A stretch of 64,000 nucleotides of DNA from Maniola hyperantus. Its lineage: Eukaryota; Arthropoda; Insecta; Lepidoptera; Nymphalidae. Under the pieces are notes generated by a model. That model did not search any database. It was not told the DNA's origin and saw only the letters and a list, made by a program, of their open reading frames with translations. This document shows positions 11,110 through 21,839 of this stretch, piece after piece. Positions within the stretch are counted from its first letter, which is position 1. Each line of letters opens with the position of its first letter. The position numbers were made by a program, and so were the translations under genes. The DNA lies in NCBI RefSeq assembly GCF_902806685.2, contig NC_048542.1, forward strand, positions 2,340,533 through 2,404,532. The letters run 5' to 3'.

Positions 11110-11904
11110 AAGTTAAGACAATTGGCTTATGGCTACCTGTCAAAAATGATTCTAGGACAACGGGATGTCCCTATAGGTTTTGACTCCGTTGAAAAAGGCT
11201 ATCTGATCCTATAAGGATTTTTTTTTCTGGACTTCTGGAGATACGGTATTCTAAAAAGTAGCGAAAAGCTCTAATATAGTGAGTTTATTCGAGCTTTACT
11301 CTCTTTGAATTGTTTGAGCGTCTATGTTTACAGAAGTAGGTATAAACCGTCGGTTTTAGTTAATCCGCACGAAGGGCTTTGTTTTTTTTCTTGTGTTACA
11401 CATAGCTTGGTTGTTGAGCATTTATATACGTGTTTGTACTATGTTTGCTGAAACTCAACAGGATCTCTAAATAAGTTATTGTGTTCGAACTACCCAGATA
11501 TTGTGTAAACTCATTAAATAAATAGGTACCTACCTCTTTTATCTAAAAATATTAAAAATGCTATGATACCAACGATTTCCTCCGCGTAGGTAAAATTTTT
11601 ATAAAAATCCTGCGCGAAAGCTTTGATTTTCTGTGATAAAAGTACCCTATGGCTTGCCGATGAGCCTTGAAAAGATAATAATATAGACAGAGGTAATTAT
11701 GATTACATTTTAACGTTTTACCACAGAATATGTTTTATACTCATTTTTACGAGGTTATATTTTTATAATCTTTCGTTAGGTATGAATCCTAATATTTTAT
11801 GTTTTTTTTTTAATTTATAGAGTAGTGTTTGACTGTAATCAGACCTGCAGCCAAGTCATGATACAACCTAAGATGGAGTTTGCTTGTTTAGAAAATGCCT
11901 ATAC
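11110..11904. other. Gene-free stretch
   Basis: AT-rich; no ORF or domain. A piece near 11826-11880 (GACTGTAATCAGACCTGCAG) resembles the 3' end of SINE S2. Part of a family A-like segment appears around 11570-11660. Confidence 0.4.
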
Positions 11905-12065
11905 AGTACGCGGCACCATTAGAAGGAGATAGCAGATTTGTAGAGCATTGTCTCTGTCGTTGAGACCGACAAAACTTCATAAAGGTATGAGTGCCATCGC
12001 TCTACAAAGCTGAATTAATGTCATTCTAATGGCCGTTGTACATTACTTTCTGCCGCAAACTGTAC
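11905..12065. mobile_element. MITE family M2, copy 2
   Basis: AGTACGCGGCACCATTAGAA, central TTGTCTCTGTCGTTGAGACC, then TCATTCTAATGGCCGTTGTA and CTGCCGCAAACTGTACT. Same family as 8398 and 20872. Confidence 0.7.
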
Positions 12066-12074
12066 TTGGGTACC

Positions 12075-12450
12075 TCTTAATTTGAATGGAATTGGGTATT
12101 TGACTCCAATTTTTTTATTGCTTTATTATAAACTAGGATAAAAATAATGACGTAAACTGAAAAAACTAATTATATCGATCAAATAACAAAAAAGCTATAA
12201 GCATTTAAATATTTCTGATTAGACAGAGTTAGCGATATAGCATTGTGACGTCACACCTTACTAATGCCCTAGTAGCTTCGTGCGGTTTCATACAAATTTT
12301 CGTTTTGTGAGAAAGGGATAGAAGACCCTCCCACTCCAAATTAAAATGCCTGTAACTTCGTAAATCTTTGTTGGATTTTAATAATTTTTTCAGCGCAATT
12401 CAGTTTATAATATTTATCAAATTCAAAAGTAGGAAAACACCCAATTTATT
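12075..12450 (+). mobile_element. Dispersed element R12, copy 1
   Basis: Begins ATTGGGTATTTGACTCCAAT and ends GTAGGAAAACACCCAAT, short imperfect inverted ends. The body is highly similar to 43105-43480, sharing for example TTCGTGCGGTTTCATACAAA. No ORF. A MITE-like element. Confidence 0.7.
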
Positions 12451-13879
12451 TTTGTAGTAGGTACCTATTGCAGTTAACCTAACGATTCAAATCAAACTAA
12501 ATAGTTAAAGCAGTGATTCTATAGACAATGGCCTAAACTATTCAACAACAAATGGGAAATTGGGTGAATCCTATCTCTGGAGCCATCGAAGAGGCAATTC
12601 ACAATGAAACAATGATATTGTTCCCAGATACTCGTATATCTTCAACGGAATAATTTAGGACATTTGAAAACTGATCTTTCTCTTTGATCGTATCATAAAG
12701 TTAACTAAATAAGGGAAACGCTGGTATAGTCGTCAGTGTACCGATACCCGTCAGATTGTAAAAAATGGTCAGCTATTAATTTCTAGCAAAAACTAAATGA
12801 AAACTTTTTATGGCAACATATTTGTGATAGTATTTTCCATAAATTAGTATAACAACATTTAATCCAAACTATAATAGCGTTGGAGAAAAACGCATTCAAA
12901 GTTAGCATTTTCAAAATTTGTGTTTTTAGCCAGGTTTAGTCACTCAATCGTAGTCCTACATGCTAGTATTCGAAGAAAGTTTTGAAACATCTGTTGGCCA
13001 CTCTGGTAAATCTGATTATTTTATACAACAGTCAAGTTAATTTTCTAACGAAATAATCTATAAAACTGTGTTACTTTTATTATTATTTTTGATTTAACGT
13101 ATGTGACATCTATTGGTACTTTGAAATCCCTACTTGACCCAATACTCGTCAAAATTCATACTATTTTGACGGTTACTGGGACACACTAGAAAAATGAACG
13201 TAATACCGACACTGTTCAATTTTAAACCTTATTGCATGGTGATAAGAGTTTCAGTTGCGGTACACAGACAGTGACAGTTTTGGACAGTTAATCTGTACTT
13301 GAATTGACCTTTAAATTGAAGATGCAATGTTTTTATTTTTTAACCTGACTACGACGAAGTTAGTTTTATAATTTTAGCATGCTGTGTAATGTTTATCTGT
13401 TCCCGTATATATTTGACCGAGCGAAGTGAGGTCTCTGAGTGTACTTGAGTGAAATAGCACTTGTCCGTCTGTCCATCAGAGCCTTATAACTTCTGAATTA
13501 CTGAACGTAATTACTTCAAATTTAAACAATATGAAAACTGACGGCCTTCAGCCGAATATTACAAAAATACATACAAAAATATAAAAGCTTTATTTCAGCA
13601 AGGCTCTCATATGAAATAGGGAGTTTTAAAGTGGCGATTGAATTCGACGCTATATGTCAAAAACGGCGACATATTAGAAATTAAAACTTGTGTATAATTT
13701 CAGTTATATCGTGTACTTGAACAACAAAAATTAAAATCAGATATATGTTATAAAGAAACGAAATTATTTCATTTTTAATGGGCATCAGTATTTTTAACAA
13801 CTTTACAATAATCTTAATATTAGGTTGTGGAAAAAGTTTCTTCGCATTTTTAAGAAAATTCAATTTTTTTTAGTATAGT

Positions 13880-14264
13880 TTATTTGGCATCGAAATTGTT
13901 TCACAATACAATTACCTTGGCCAAATAATTCAATTAGGTAGAAGCAATTTCGACGAGGAAGCCAACAGAAGAATTCGGCTAGGTTGGGCAGCTTTTGGGA
14001 AATTGAGTCAAGTCTTCTCATCGTCAATTCCTCAGTGCCTCAAGACGAAAGTCTTTAACCAGTGTGTTCTTCCCGTCCTCACCTATGGTGCTGAAACGTG
14101 GACACTAACAAACGGCCTTGTCCACAAATTCAAAGTCACTCAGCGAGCTATGGAGAGGGCTATGTTAGGAGTTTCCTTGAGGGACAAGATCCGAAATGAG
14201 GAGATCCGCAGGAGAATCAAGGTCACTGACATAGCCCAAACTATTAGCAAGCTGAAGTGGCAGT
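13880..14264 (+). pseudogene. RTE-clade LINE reverse transcriptase C-terminus, 5' portion
   Basis: The frame reads LTYGAETWTLT, then QRAMERAMLGVSLRDKIRNE, EEIRRRIKVTD and KLKWQWA, the conserved C-terminal region of RTE-type LINE polyproteins common in Lepidoptera. The catalytic RT core and endonuclease are absent (5' truncated). It is cut at the WQWA/GH codons by the LTR element at 14269-16750 and resumes at 16755. Confidence 0.85.
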
Positions 14265-14268
14265 GGGC

Positions 14269-14538
14269 TGAGATATGTTGTGGCCGTATGGTAATAATTA
14301 ACTGCGGCAACGGTGAAAGATGTTTATTGAGAGCCGTCTTATGATCTACTCCCGCTTATGGACTAACAATACTAATAAAGAAATCTTACATACTATTGTC
14401 TTAATTGTATTGCTTAACTACCTAACCTACATAATTTTGCATCACCTCTCTTTCAATCCGATGTGCAGGCAACCTAATTCGATATATTGAGGAGTTGCAT
14501 TTTTATGTTACTTAAACTGACAATTCGTACATATTACA
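14269..14538 (-). repeat. LTR (3' LTR in element sense), 270 bp
   Basis: Identical by eye to 16481-16750. On the + strand it begins TGAGATATG and ends ATATTACA, giving TG...CA ends. Immediately right of it, ACTCCCCTG is AGGGGAG in element sense, a short polypurine tract. Confidence 0.9.
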
Positions 14539-16151
14539 ACTCCCCTGAAAATGTATGCGGTTACCCCTCCCCTTAAAAGAAAAAAAATGTTAGACGCTAC
14601 ATCGAATCAGAAGAAAAGATGATGACAATCACAAAAATAAAATCTAATGCTAAATAAAATTAAAATTATGTAAGGAAACATTTTTTTTTATCGTTACTTC
14701 CTGTGCTCAAGTGCAATTTATCTTATCTCTTACTTCGTATGGGCATACTTTCAACTTTACTTATAAATAGAAAAATCGTTATCTATTAAGTGCAAAGTCA
14801 AGGATTTAACTTATACAAAAGTTTCAAAAAAATCTCATCATAATAAAATAATCTCAAAATAGCATCATAGGTATTAGATATGTATAAGCTGAGGTATCGA
14901 TTTCACAAATCGACTTCAAAAGATTCTTTGACCTATCAAATCGTCGTCATCATAAGTATACAGCTTTCGTATAGCATCGTCGTAAAACGGTAAATATAAG
15001 GTTTCTATTCTAAAACCCATAATAATACGTATTATTAAGTAAACATCTCAGGTATTCATATTTCCTGGACAGTCAAAATAAATCTCTCCTAGTCTTCATC
15101 TTCCTTTCAAGTTACTTCTTCACATAATACAAATAAATAAACAAATCAACAAACGCGGCGCGTACTCTCCTAATTAATATTTAACATAACATGCTTGCGA
15201 GCATTTTTCATAACACTTATAGTCTTCATCAAACTTATTTCTTTCAATAAGTATTTAAATAACATTCAACTTTTCATTAATAATTCTAGGTCTTTCACTA
15301 ACACCAGCGCGGTAGATAATGATCAAGAGTCTAGACATATATATAGTTGAATGAGGAGGTACTAAATATGCGCAAAACATCGCGTCCAAACAAATAAATA
15401 ACAATCATCTTCCTACGTCAGTATGTCTCAATCCCAAAATAAATATTGTATATTTTATACCTATAGCACTTCTACAGCCGAAGGGTGATCAAGCCTTTGG
15501 TTTGCAGAGTCCTAATTTGTCAAAGCCGGTATAGTCTTATATCGTCAAAACTAGCACGAAACTAGACGAAAAACGTCTGTAAGGAAAAAATTCTCCTTAT
15601 TTCATATTCATTTCCTTGTATTTGCAAATTGCATCTTGAGCAAAACCATTGTCTCGTATAAGAATACAAAATGTTCGGGTACGCGTGTGTCGTTGACCAC
15701 GCGATGACACCGTTATAATTCTCTGAATTATTATATTTCGATTTTAACACCGAATATTTACGAAAGAAGTAAGTACCTACTTATTCATTTATTAATTATT
15801 ATCTATTATTAGTTTAAACTATCCTACACACTATATAAAATCTTACAAATAAAGTACGAATGGAACTTATTAGTAGATAGTGGAGCAAGTATTATTTATT
15901 ATTAAAAAACCAATATTCACCTAACCTACGTACAAAATTAAATTATCTACCCAAGAGAAAAAAAAAATTATAATTGCTACATATTTTACCTATTTGCCCA
16001 TTACGAGAGATAAATTGCACTTACTTTAACTGTTAGCGACGCATTTCAATAGTCAATTTCGTGACCGCCGTGTAGTCGCCGTCGTCATCAGGACTGGTTT
16101 TGGTCATCAGGTCTGGAGGTCTGGAGTCTGCGCCTCTTCTTTCTTCTTGGT

Positions 16152-16232
16152 GGGCCGGGAAAACCCTGGACTCCTCGAACTGGGCCGGGAATACCCTGGA
16201 CACCTCCTAGTTGTGGCCGGGATAACCCTGGA
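16152..16232 (-). repeat. Three spaced repeats in the LTR element leader
   Basis: Three near-identical 19-mers (GGCCGGGAAAACCCTGGA and variants) start at 16152, 16182 and 16214. In element sense each has the form GGGNNNNCCC, a small hairpin. They lie about 250-330 bases downstream of the primer-binding site, where packaging or dimerisation signals are found in retroelements. That function is speculative here. Confidence 0.6.
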
Positions 16233-16472
16233 CGCACGATGATGCTGGGCCGATCAATGAAGCTTGAGATGTCTTCTGTTCATTATGGATTCAATTTTTT
16301 GGCTTATTTCTTGATATTAGTGTTTCTTGATTTTTAATACAGGACGTGGAATTAGTTTCTTCTTTTTGTTCTAGCTAAGTCTTGAATATTCTTTTGAAAA
16401 TTGTGTAGTCTTCTTCTTGATCGGTGCCCAGCCGGTGCACGCACTTAGATTAGGCATGCACCGACTGGCAAG

Positions 16473-16480
16473 GGTCGCCA
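16473..16480 (-). other. Primer-binding site of the LTR element
   Basis: The + strand GGTCGCCA, directly before the LTR, reads TGGCGACC in element sense, complementary to a tRNA 3' end ending in CCA. It abuts the 5' LTR without a spacer. Confidence 0.65.
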
Positions 16481-16750
16481 TGAGATATGTTGTGGCCGTA
16501 TGGTAATAATTAACTGCGGCAACGGTGAAAGATGTTTATTGAGAGCCGTCTTATGATCTACTCCCGCTTATGGACTAACAATACTAATAAAGAAATCTTA
16601 CATACTATTGTCTTAATTGTATTGCTTAACTACCTAACCTACATAATTTTGCATCACCTCTCTTTCAATCCGATGTGCAGGCAACCTAATTCGATATATT
16701 GAGGAGTTGCATTTTTATGTTACTTAAACTGACAATTCGTACATATTACA
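16481..16750 (-). repeat. LTR (5' LTR in element sense), 270 bp
   Basis: Matches 14269-14538 over its whole length by eye, so the insertion is recent or gene-converted. Confidence 0.9.
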
Positions 16751-16754
16751 GGGC

Positions 16755-17000
16755 AGGTCATGCCTGTCGTAGAGGCGATGGCCGTTGGGAGCCGGAAAGT
16801 CCTTGAGAGGAGACCGCGTTTAAGCAAGCGTAGTGTGGGACGCCCTCCAGCACGATGGACCGACGATATAAAGAGGCTGGCGGGAAGTGGCTGGATGAGG
16901 AAGGCTGAGGACCGGGTGTGGTGGCACTCTTTAGGGAAGGCCTATGTCCAACAGTGGACGTCCACAGGCTGATCATGATGATGATGATGATGATAGTTTA
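16755..17000 (+). pseudogene. RTE-clade LINE C-terminus, 3' portion with (GAT)n tail
   Basis: Continues the LINE frame after the LTR element: GRPPARWTDDIKRLAGSGWM, then AYVQQWTSTG, stop, and a (GAT)n tail at about 16974-16995. This is the usual end of RTE polyproteins and their simple-repeat 3' tail. Confidence 0.85.
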
Positions 17001-17024
17001 TTTACATTTAACTAAAGTATGTAG

Positions 17025-17540
17025 GTACCATTTTGTTCGATAACTTTTTGCCATCTTGTAGGTAGGGACATGATCCCATTGCTATAGAAATTTTGGGACT
17101 TCTGATCAAAATAGCGCGACAAGTGGTTTTGGCAGTCCTCTAGTGATGTTGTAACCTGACACTGCCTAAAGAATTCTGAAGAGACCGAAACAGGTGGAAA
17201 TCTGAAGGTGCAATATCAGGGCTATACGGCGGATGCATTAACACCTCCCAGCCAAACTCTCTTAACTTTTGCAGAGTGGCTTAAGATGTGTGAGGTCTAG
17301 CGTTATCATGATGAAAAACCACACCCCTTCTGTTGATTAATTTCAGCCGCTCTCTCAACTTCTTGCTTTAATCTCATCAGTTGTTCGCAGTAGAGTTCAG
17401 AATCGATGGTCCTGCCTGATGATAACAGCTCAAAATGAATAATGGTCTTCCAATCCCACCACGCACACAGCATCACCTTGTTGCGAGTTAACCCGGGTTT
17501 CGCCACAGTCTGTGAAGCCTGACCGGCCTTTGACCACGAC
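17025..17540 (-). pseudogene. mariner transposase, C-terminal fragment
   Basis: On the minus strand the frame gives WSKAGQASQTVAKPGLTRNK, VMLCAWWDWK, then after a frame change HHDNARPH and YSPDIAPSDFHLFRSLQN. These carry the second and third catalytic aspartates of the mariner DDE/D domain. The N-terminal DNA-binding half, the first aspartate and both TIRs are missing, and in-frame stops are present. Confidence 0.85.
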
Positions 17541-17689
17541 TTTCACCGTTAAAGCAAGTGATTTAATAATTTCAAGCTTATTTCGCGGTTTGACGACATA
17601 TTACTATGTAGATAACGGCTCCATTCCACGATTAGTTTGTAGATATCTTGACCCAATTGCACGATCTTTGCAATTGGGTCTGGGCGATG

Positions 17690-18290
17690 GAGAGACTCTG
17701 AGCTTTTTTATGAAGTTCATAGTTAGCAATCATGTCTCGGAACCATATGTCAACAGGTACACATACCTACTCGTCTACAATGTCGAGTGCAGAGCTCTTA
17801 ATGATTACTGGGTGGGGCAGGACATGAGCCTTAGTCATGATTTTTGTCTTACTCATGTCCATTTCTAGGGCCACCTGTTCTGAAGCTCTGCTGTCATTGA
17901 GCATTGCATTAAGGTCTTCCAGAGTCTCGGCAATAACGACTATTCATTGTCATCGGCAAATCAAAGGTGAGTGATATACTCGCCATTAGTGTTAATGCCA
18001 AGTCCGTTCCAATCCTGTAACTTAAAACAGTCTTCTAAAGCAGCGGTAAAGGGCTTTGGGGGGGTTACGACTCCTTGCCTGGTCCTCAATGCGGACTGAC
18101 ATCGTGGCGGTTTTCGTACAAGCACTTCAGCACTTGAATATGCCAGTAGTCGATTTGGCACCTCTATGGCGATCTCATTACAGCCTATGTTTCCAAGGAA
18201 TCTAAGGCTTTTTCATAATCCAAAAACGTTAAACAAAGTGGCCGATTATATTCTTCAGTTTTCTGTATAACTTGCCGCAGCGTGTGGATG
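17690..18290 (-). pseudogene. RTE-clade LINE reverse transcriptase fragment
   Basis: Minus-strand pieces read RTRQGVVTPPKPF, GLGINTNGEYITHLRFADD-like, then ALEMDMSKTKIMTKAH and LTYGSETWLLT. This is the RT palm region with the FADD-type catalytic motif followed by the C-terminal domain. Frameshifts and an internal deletion between the last two blocks break it. Confidence 0.75.
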
Positions 18291-18504
18291 TGATCCAGAT
18301 CCTGAAGCTTTTCGGTATTTTTTGCTATCGAATTGAGTGGAGTTTCAAATGAAAGAGCGAGAGGGGTTCATAAATATAAATATTAAAATATAACAAGCAA
18401 CAGAAAAACAATTATAAAAAGATGCCTATTTGACTAGTAGTCATCATCCCTATTTGAACAATATCTAAAAACAACTTGAACAATATGGTAGGTAATGCTA
18501 CCTA

Positions 18505-18660
18505 ATACTCGTAGGTGGACCCCCCACTACGTGGACGGACGATATCAAACGAGTTGCAGAGAGCCGCTGGATTCAAGTGGCGCAAGAACGTGGCGTGTGG
18601 AAGCCCCTACAAAAGACTTATGTCCAGCAGTGGACGTCTATCGGTTGATGATGATGATAT
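18505..18660 (+). pseudogene. RTE-clade LINE 3' end fragment
   Basis: WTDDIKRVAESRWIQVAQE and YVQQWTSIG are readable, ending in GATGATGATGAT. Same family as 16755 and 23905. 5' truncated. Confidence 0.75.
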
Positions 18661-19247
18661 ATCATAGACAACGTAAACGGCCAAGGACGAGGCGCGGATT
18701 TCCCACCATGGCTTGAAAGCCCAGAATCCAATAGTTTTTCATTTAAAACGACTAGTTAAATTTATATTTTCACACATTTTCTCAGCTCGAGTGGCGATGT
18801 AAAACAAAATCACAACTTGAAGAAATTAAAATAAACCTTATGTCTAAGGCAATAGAGTTTAAATTATTCTTAAAAATTGACGAGTACTGGGACGCATTGA
18901 CGATAATTAGGACAAATCTGACGGATACTGGTACAAATCACTCATTTTTGTATATTTTAATTATTTAATAACATTAATGAAACTTATTAATTTCAAAATT
19001 ATATTTAATAAATACATTATAATATCTGCTTTCTTGTCATGTAATTTGTTTTGTTCTAAATTCACTAACAGCAACGTGGCAAAGCAGCAAAGTCAGCTAA
19101 ATTGAGAAACCGACGAGTATTGGGACATTTCCCTTAGCTCATTGTGGTTTTGCCCGAGTTGTATCGCCGTATTCTATATTCAAGCTGTTAGATAATGTCC
19201 GGGTAACATCCCGACAAGATGAGGTCAGCACCGATGACGTGTAGATG
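18661..19247. other. Subterminal-repeat region, no gene
   Basis: Holds the GACGAGTATTGGGAC-type repeats assigned to the possible transposon ending near 19136; otherwise AT-rich and unrecognised. Confidence 0.4.
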
Positions 19248-19675
19248 TATAAAAAAAACCGGCCAAGTGCGAGTCAGGCTCGCGCAATGAGGGTTCCGTA
19301 CTACAGTCGTATTTTTTCGACATTTTGCACGATAATTCAAAAACTATGATGCATAAAAATAAATAAAAATCTGTTTTAGAATGTACAGCTGAAGAACTTT
19401 CATATGATATATATTTCACTTAATATAGTTATCTCACTTCGAAAGTTGAAAATACTAATTATTAGTTCGAGACCACAATTTAATTTTTTTTGTGTGATCT
19501 AACCCTAAATTCACGGTTTTCAGATTTTTCCCCAAATGTCAGCTATAAGATGTACCTACCTGCCAAATTTCATGATTCAACGGGAAGTACCCTGTAGGTT
19601 TCTTGACAGACAGACAGACAACAAAGTGATCCTATAAGGGTTCCGTTTTTCCTTTTGACGTACGGAACCCTAAAA
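19248..19675 (+). repeat. Dispersed repeat family D, complete-looking copy
   Basis: From AAACCGGCCAAGTGCGAGTC to TTTTGACGTACGGAACCCTA. GGGTTCCGTAC near the start and GTACGGAACCC at the end are inverted. Conserved inner pieces include AACAAAGTGATCCTATAAGG and a GACAGACAGACAG run. Other copies at 23075, 55118, 58431. No coding potential. Confidence 0.8.
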
Positions 19676-19776
19676 ATAATGACCTTCGTAGCGTGATACC
19701 CGTGGGAGATATGACGAACAAATCGCGGAAACAAGCTCGTAAAATACTTCTGTGAACTCATTAAGTATTATAGGTA

Positions 19777-20356
19777 GACCAGAATCTCATGAAATCAAAT
19801 TCCAAAGTTAGCAACACTGTACTCTGTAAATGTCCTATGTACATAGTACTCTGTGATGAATATTAACCACCACAGAGTACTATGTGCATAAGATATTCAC
19901 CTCAGACTAAGAATCAAGGAGACTTGGCATTGAAATAATAATACCTTGTTAGAGCAAGCTAGGTGTATAGAAAAGCTCTGAAGAGTGATAAAGACAAAAA
20001 CACAGTTTTTTGTCTTTGTCATAGTTTAGCTTTTTTTTGTTGGGCACGTTGTCGTTTGTGCCCTACACATTATTGCGAATATTACAAGTTTTTATTTAGT
20101 TTTCTGTTTTAAATTTAGTATTGAAGGTGTGTAGAAGCCATTTATGATGCATTGCTGTGTAAAAGCTGTAGCGAACGCAAATTATGAAACAACCTTTCAT
20201 ACGTGAGTATAATTTCTTTTGTTGTTTTGTCCCTTTCGGGTATACGCGTCGGAAAAATATCCTTGATTCTTAGTCTGAGATATTCACAGAGTACCTACAG
20301 TGTTGCTAACTTTGAAATTTCATTTCCGTATTTTTCATGAGATTCTGGTCTACCTA
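19777..20356. mobile_element. Element with long inverted ends and nested hairpins
   Basis: About 100 bases starting at 19777 (AGGTAGACCAGAATCTCATG, AAAGTTAGCAACACTGTA, CTCAGACTAAGAATCAAGGA) reappear inverted and slightly diverged at 20263-20356. The left arm contains its own hairpin (TACATAGTACTCTGTG / CACAGAGTACTATGTGCA, 19850-19893). The interior carries a short THAP-like reading frame. This suggests a DNA transposon remnant. Confidence 0.65.
20147..20202 (+). pseudogene. Degenerate THAP-like exon
   Basis: ATG followed by HCCVKAVANANYETTFHT and a GTGAGT donor-like site resembles the start of a THAP zinc finger, as in P-element-type transposases. The expected second zinc cysteine is absent in this frame but appears if one base is missing upstream (KGCSER-like), so a frameshift is likely. 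Only about 19 residues are visible, hence low certainty. Confidence 0.3.
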
Positions 20357-20360
20357 TACC

Positions 20361-20479
20361 TATACTGCCGTGTAAATCCAAAACACTGTATCTTAGACAA
20401 ACCGTTTTTGAGAAAACAGTTTTCTCAAAAACGGTTTGTCTAAGATACCTACAGTGTTTTGGATTTACACGGCAGTATA
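20361..20479. repeat. Near-perfect palindrome
   Basis: Arms 20361-20417 and 20419-20479 (outer TATACTGCCGTGTAAATCCA) meet at a single central base. The right arm has four extra bases. It adjoins the right end of the 19777-20356 element. Confidence 0.85.
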
Positions 20480-20682
20480 CGTCCATGCGTTTTCTCAAGT
20501 AGGTACTTACCAACCCGCATTTTGATTCCATACATTGCCAATAGGTATCGTATCCATTGTCTCTTTGTAGGCTTCGAAGATAAGATTTACCCAATTTTCT
20601 ACGTGTATTGTATCGTTAAATAGTTTATAACTAAATTTCGGTTCAGTGGAAGTTGTGAATATCACTTTCCGAAAATCGCTAT

Positions 20683-20865
20683 ATCATTATCATCATCATC
20701 ACTACTGAAAACGGGTCTCCTCTCAGAATGAGAAGTGTTTACCCTAACCTTAGTCCACCACGTCAGGCAAATGTGGATTGGCAGGCTTCACACACCTTTG
20801 AGAATATTATGGAGAACTCTCACGCAAGCAGGTTTCCTCACAAAACCATCATTGTCACATGTTTG
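20683..20865 (-). repeat. SINE S1 3' half, minus strand
   Basis: GGGTCTCCTCTCAGAATGAG, a GGATTGGCAGGCTTCACACA segment, and TATGGAGAACTCTCACGCAA are the reverse complement of the 3' half of SINE S1. Confidence 0.75.
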
Positions 20866-20871
20866 GTATAG

Positions 20872-21052
20872 TACGCGGCTGAAAATAATGTACATCGACC
20901 TTTAGAAGGAGATAACGGATTTGTAGAGTATTGTCTCTGTCGTTCAGATCGACAAAACGTCATTATACGTACGATAGACAGAGACAACTCTATAAAGCTC
21001 TATAAGAAATGTCATTCTAAAGGCCGGTGTACATTATTTTTTGGCCACGTAT
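20872..21052. mobile_element. MITE family M2, copy 3
   Basis: AGTACGCGGCTGAAAATAAT and ATTATTTTTTGGCCACGTA bound inverted halves with TACATCGACCTTTAGAA / TTCTAAAGGCCGGTGTA. The most complete M2 copy. Confidence 0.75.
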
Positions 21053-21769
21053 TTCCTGTACTTTACATCCTACGTGGAATATAAAATACTTAACTGTCGG
21101 GATTTTTAAAAACCTAATTTGGTACGAAGTCGCTGGTATTGGTAGAATACAAGATCTCGAATAGATCTATGATTTCAATGTAAAACCCCTACTCGTACAT
21201 TAAAATCATAAACCTATTCAACTAATGAAATCAGTGTCATAATTCACTATAGTAATATAAACTAATTAATTTATTAGTCATTACTGAAATTATGAGTACG
21301 TACACAAGAGGCGAAATTAAGCCAAAACACCTGAATAATTCATAAAACACTCACGATCACGACACCCATATTTCAGATTTGACATCGATCGAGCAGGCGC
21401 GCCGCACGGCGTAATGAAAAATACGAAAAATAATACAAGCCAAAGGTCACAGTGGGCGGGAAAAATGACAGCTGTCAGACGCGGATTAAATGTGGCGGTC
21501 ATGAAAATCCAAAAAATCGCGCGTTTAGAAATTTATCCCGGTTTCTATTGGTTGATTTGATTGGAATTGTTTTTTTTTGCATTGGATATCGTTAAAAAGT
21601 GTGTGGGCACTGGGCAGTGGCAGATTAGGAATTAATAGTTTAATTGATAAACAACCCCTTTGTGTTGGCCGCCATTTTTGAAGCACGCTTGAAGATCTCA
21701 AAAGGGCCCGGCATGAGCTAGCCCATTGATGTTGGAAGCCCGCTTTATATTCTGTGGTTTAGCCTAAGT
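21053..21769. other. Gene-free stretch
   Basis: No repeat family recognised. A GC-richer patch at about 21380-21500 has no coding signature. TGACAGCTGTCA at about 21466-21477 is a 12-base palindrome with an E-box core. Confidence 0.4.
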
Positions 21770-21780
21770 CATCCCTAAAT

Positions 21781-21839
21781 AGGCCTTAAAGGACTGTTAT
21801 CCAGGGCCGTAAAATAAATTAAAAAAAAAAAAAAAAAAA
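21781..21839 (+). mobile_element. Very short poly(A)-tailed retro-insertion
   Basis: A 59-base insert (AGGCCTTAAAGGACTGTTAT, CCAGGGCCGTAAAATAAATT, then A19) is flanked by exact 11-bp copies CATCCCTAAAT at 21770-21780 and 21840-21850. Poly(A) plus target duplication is the signature of target-primed reverse transcription of a 3' stub of a LINE or LINE-mobilised RNA. Confidence 0.85.

Larger units (their letters stand above)
14269..16750 (-). mobile_element. Non-autonomous LTR retrotransposon nested in an RTE LINE
   Basis: Two 270-bp LTRs enclose 1942 bases with no gag or pol: the longest internal ORF is 62 codons without a domain. The duplication GGGC (14265-14268 and 16751-16754) flanks the insertion. 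Removing the element and one GGGC restores the LINE reading frame. In minus-strand sense a primer-binding site TGGCGACC abuts the 5' LTR; known mdg1/412-type elements use tRNA-Arg with a similar TGGCGACC start. A 4-bp duplication and this PBS suggest a Ty3/gypsy-type helper, which is inference. Confidence 0.88.
12711..19136. mobile_element. Possible shattered DNA transposon enclosing later insertions
   Basis: The left edge AAGGGAAACGCTGGTATAGT is echoed inverted at the right edge (TGGGACATTTCCCTT). Variants of GACGAGTATTGGGAC recur near both ends (about 13125-13195 inverted and direct, 18872-18940, 19111-19127), resembling subterminal repeats. Between 13.9 and 18.7 kb the interior is occupied by RTE, LTR and mariner insertions. 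No own transposase is recognised. The edges are inferred. Confidence 0.35.
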
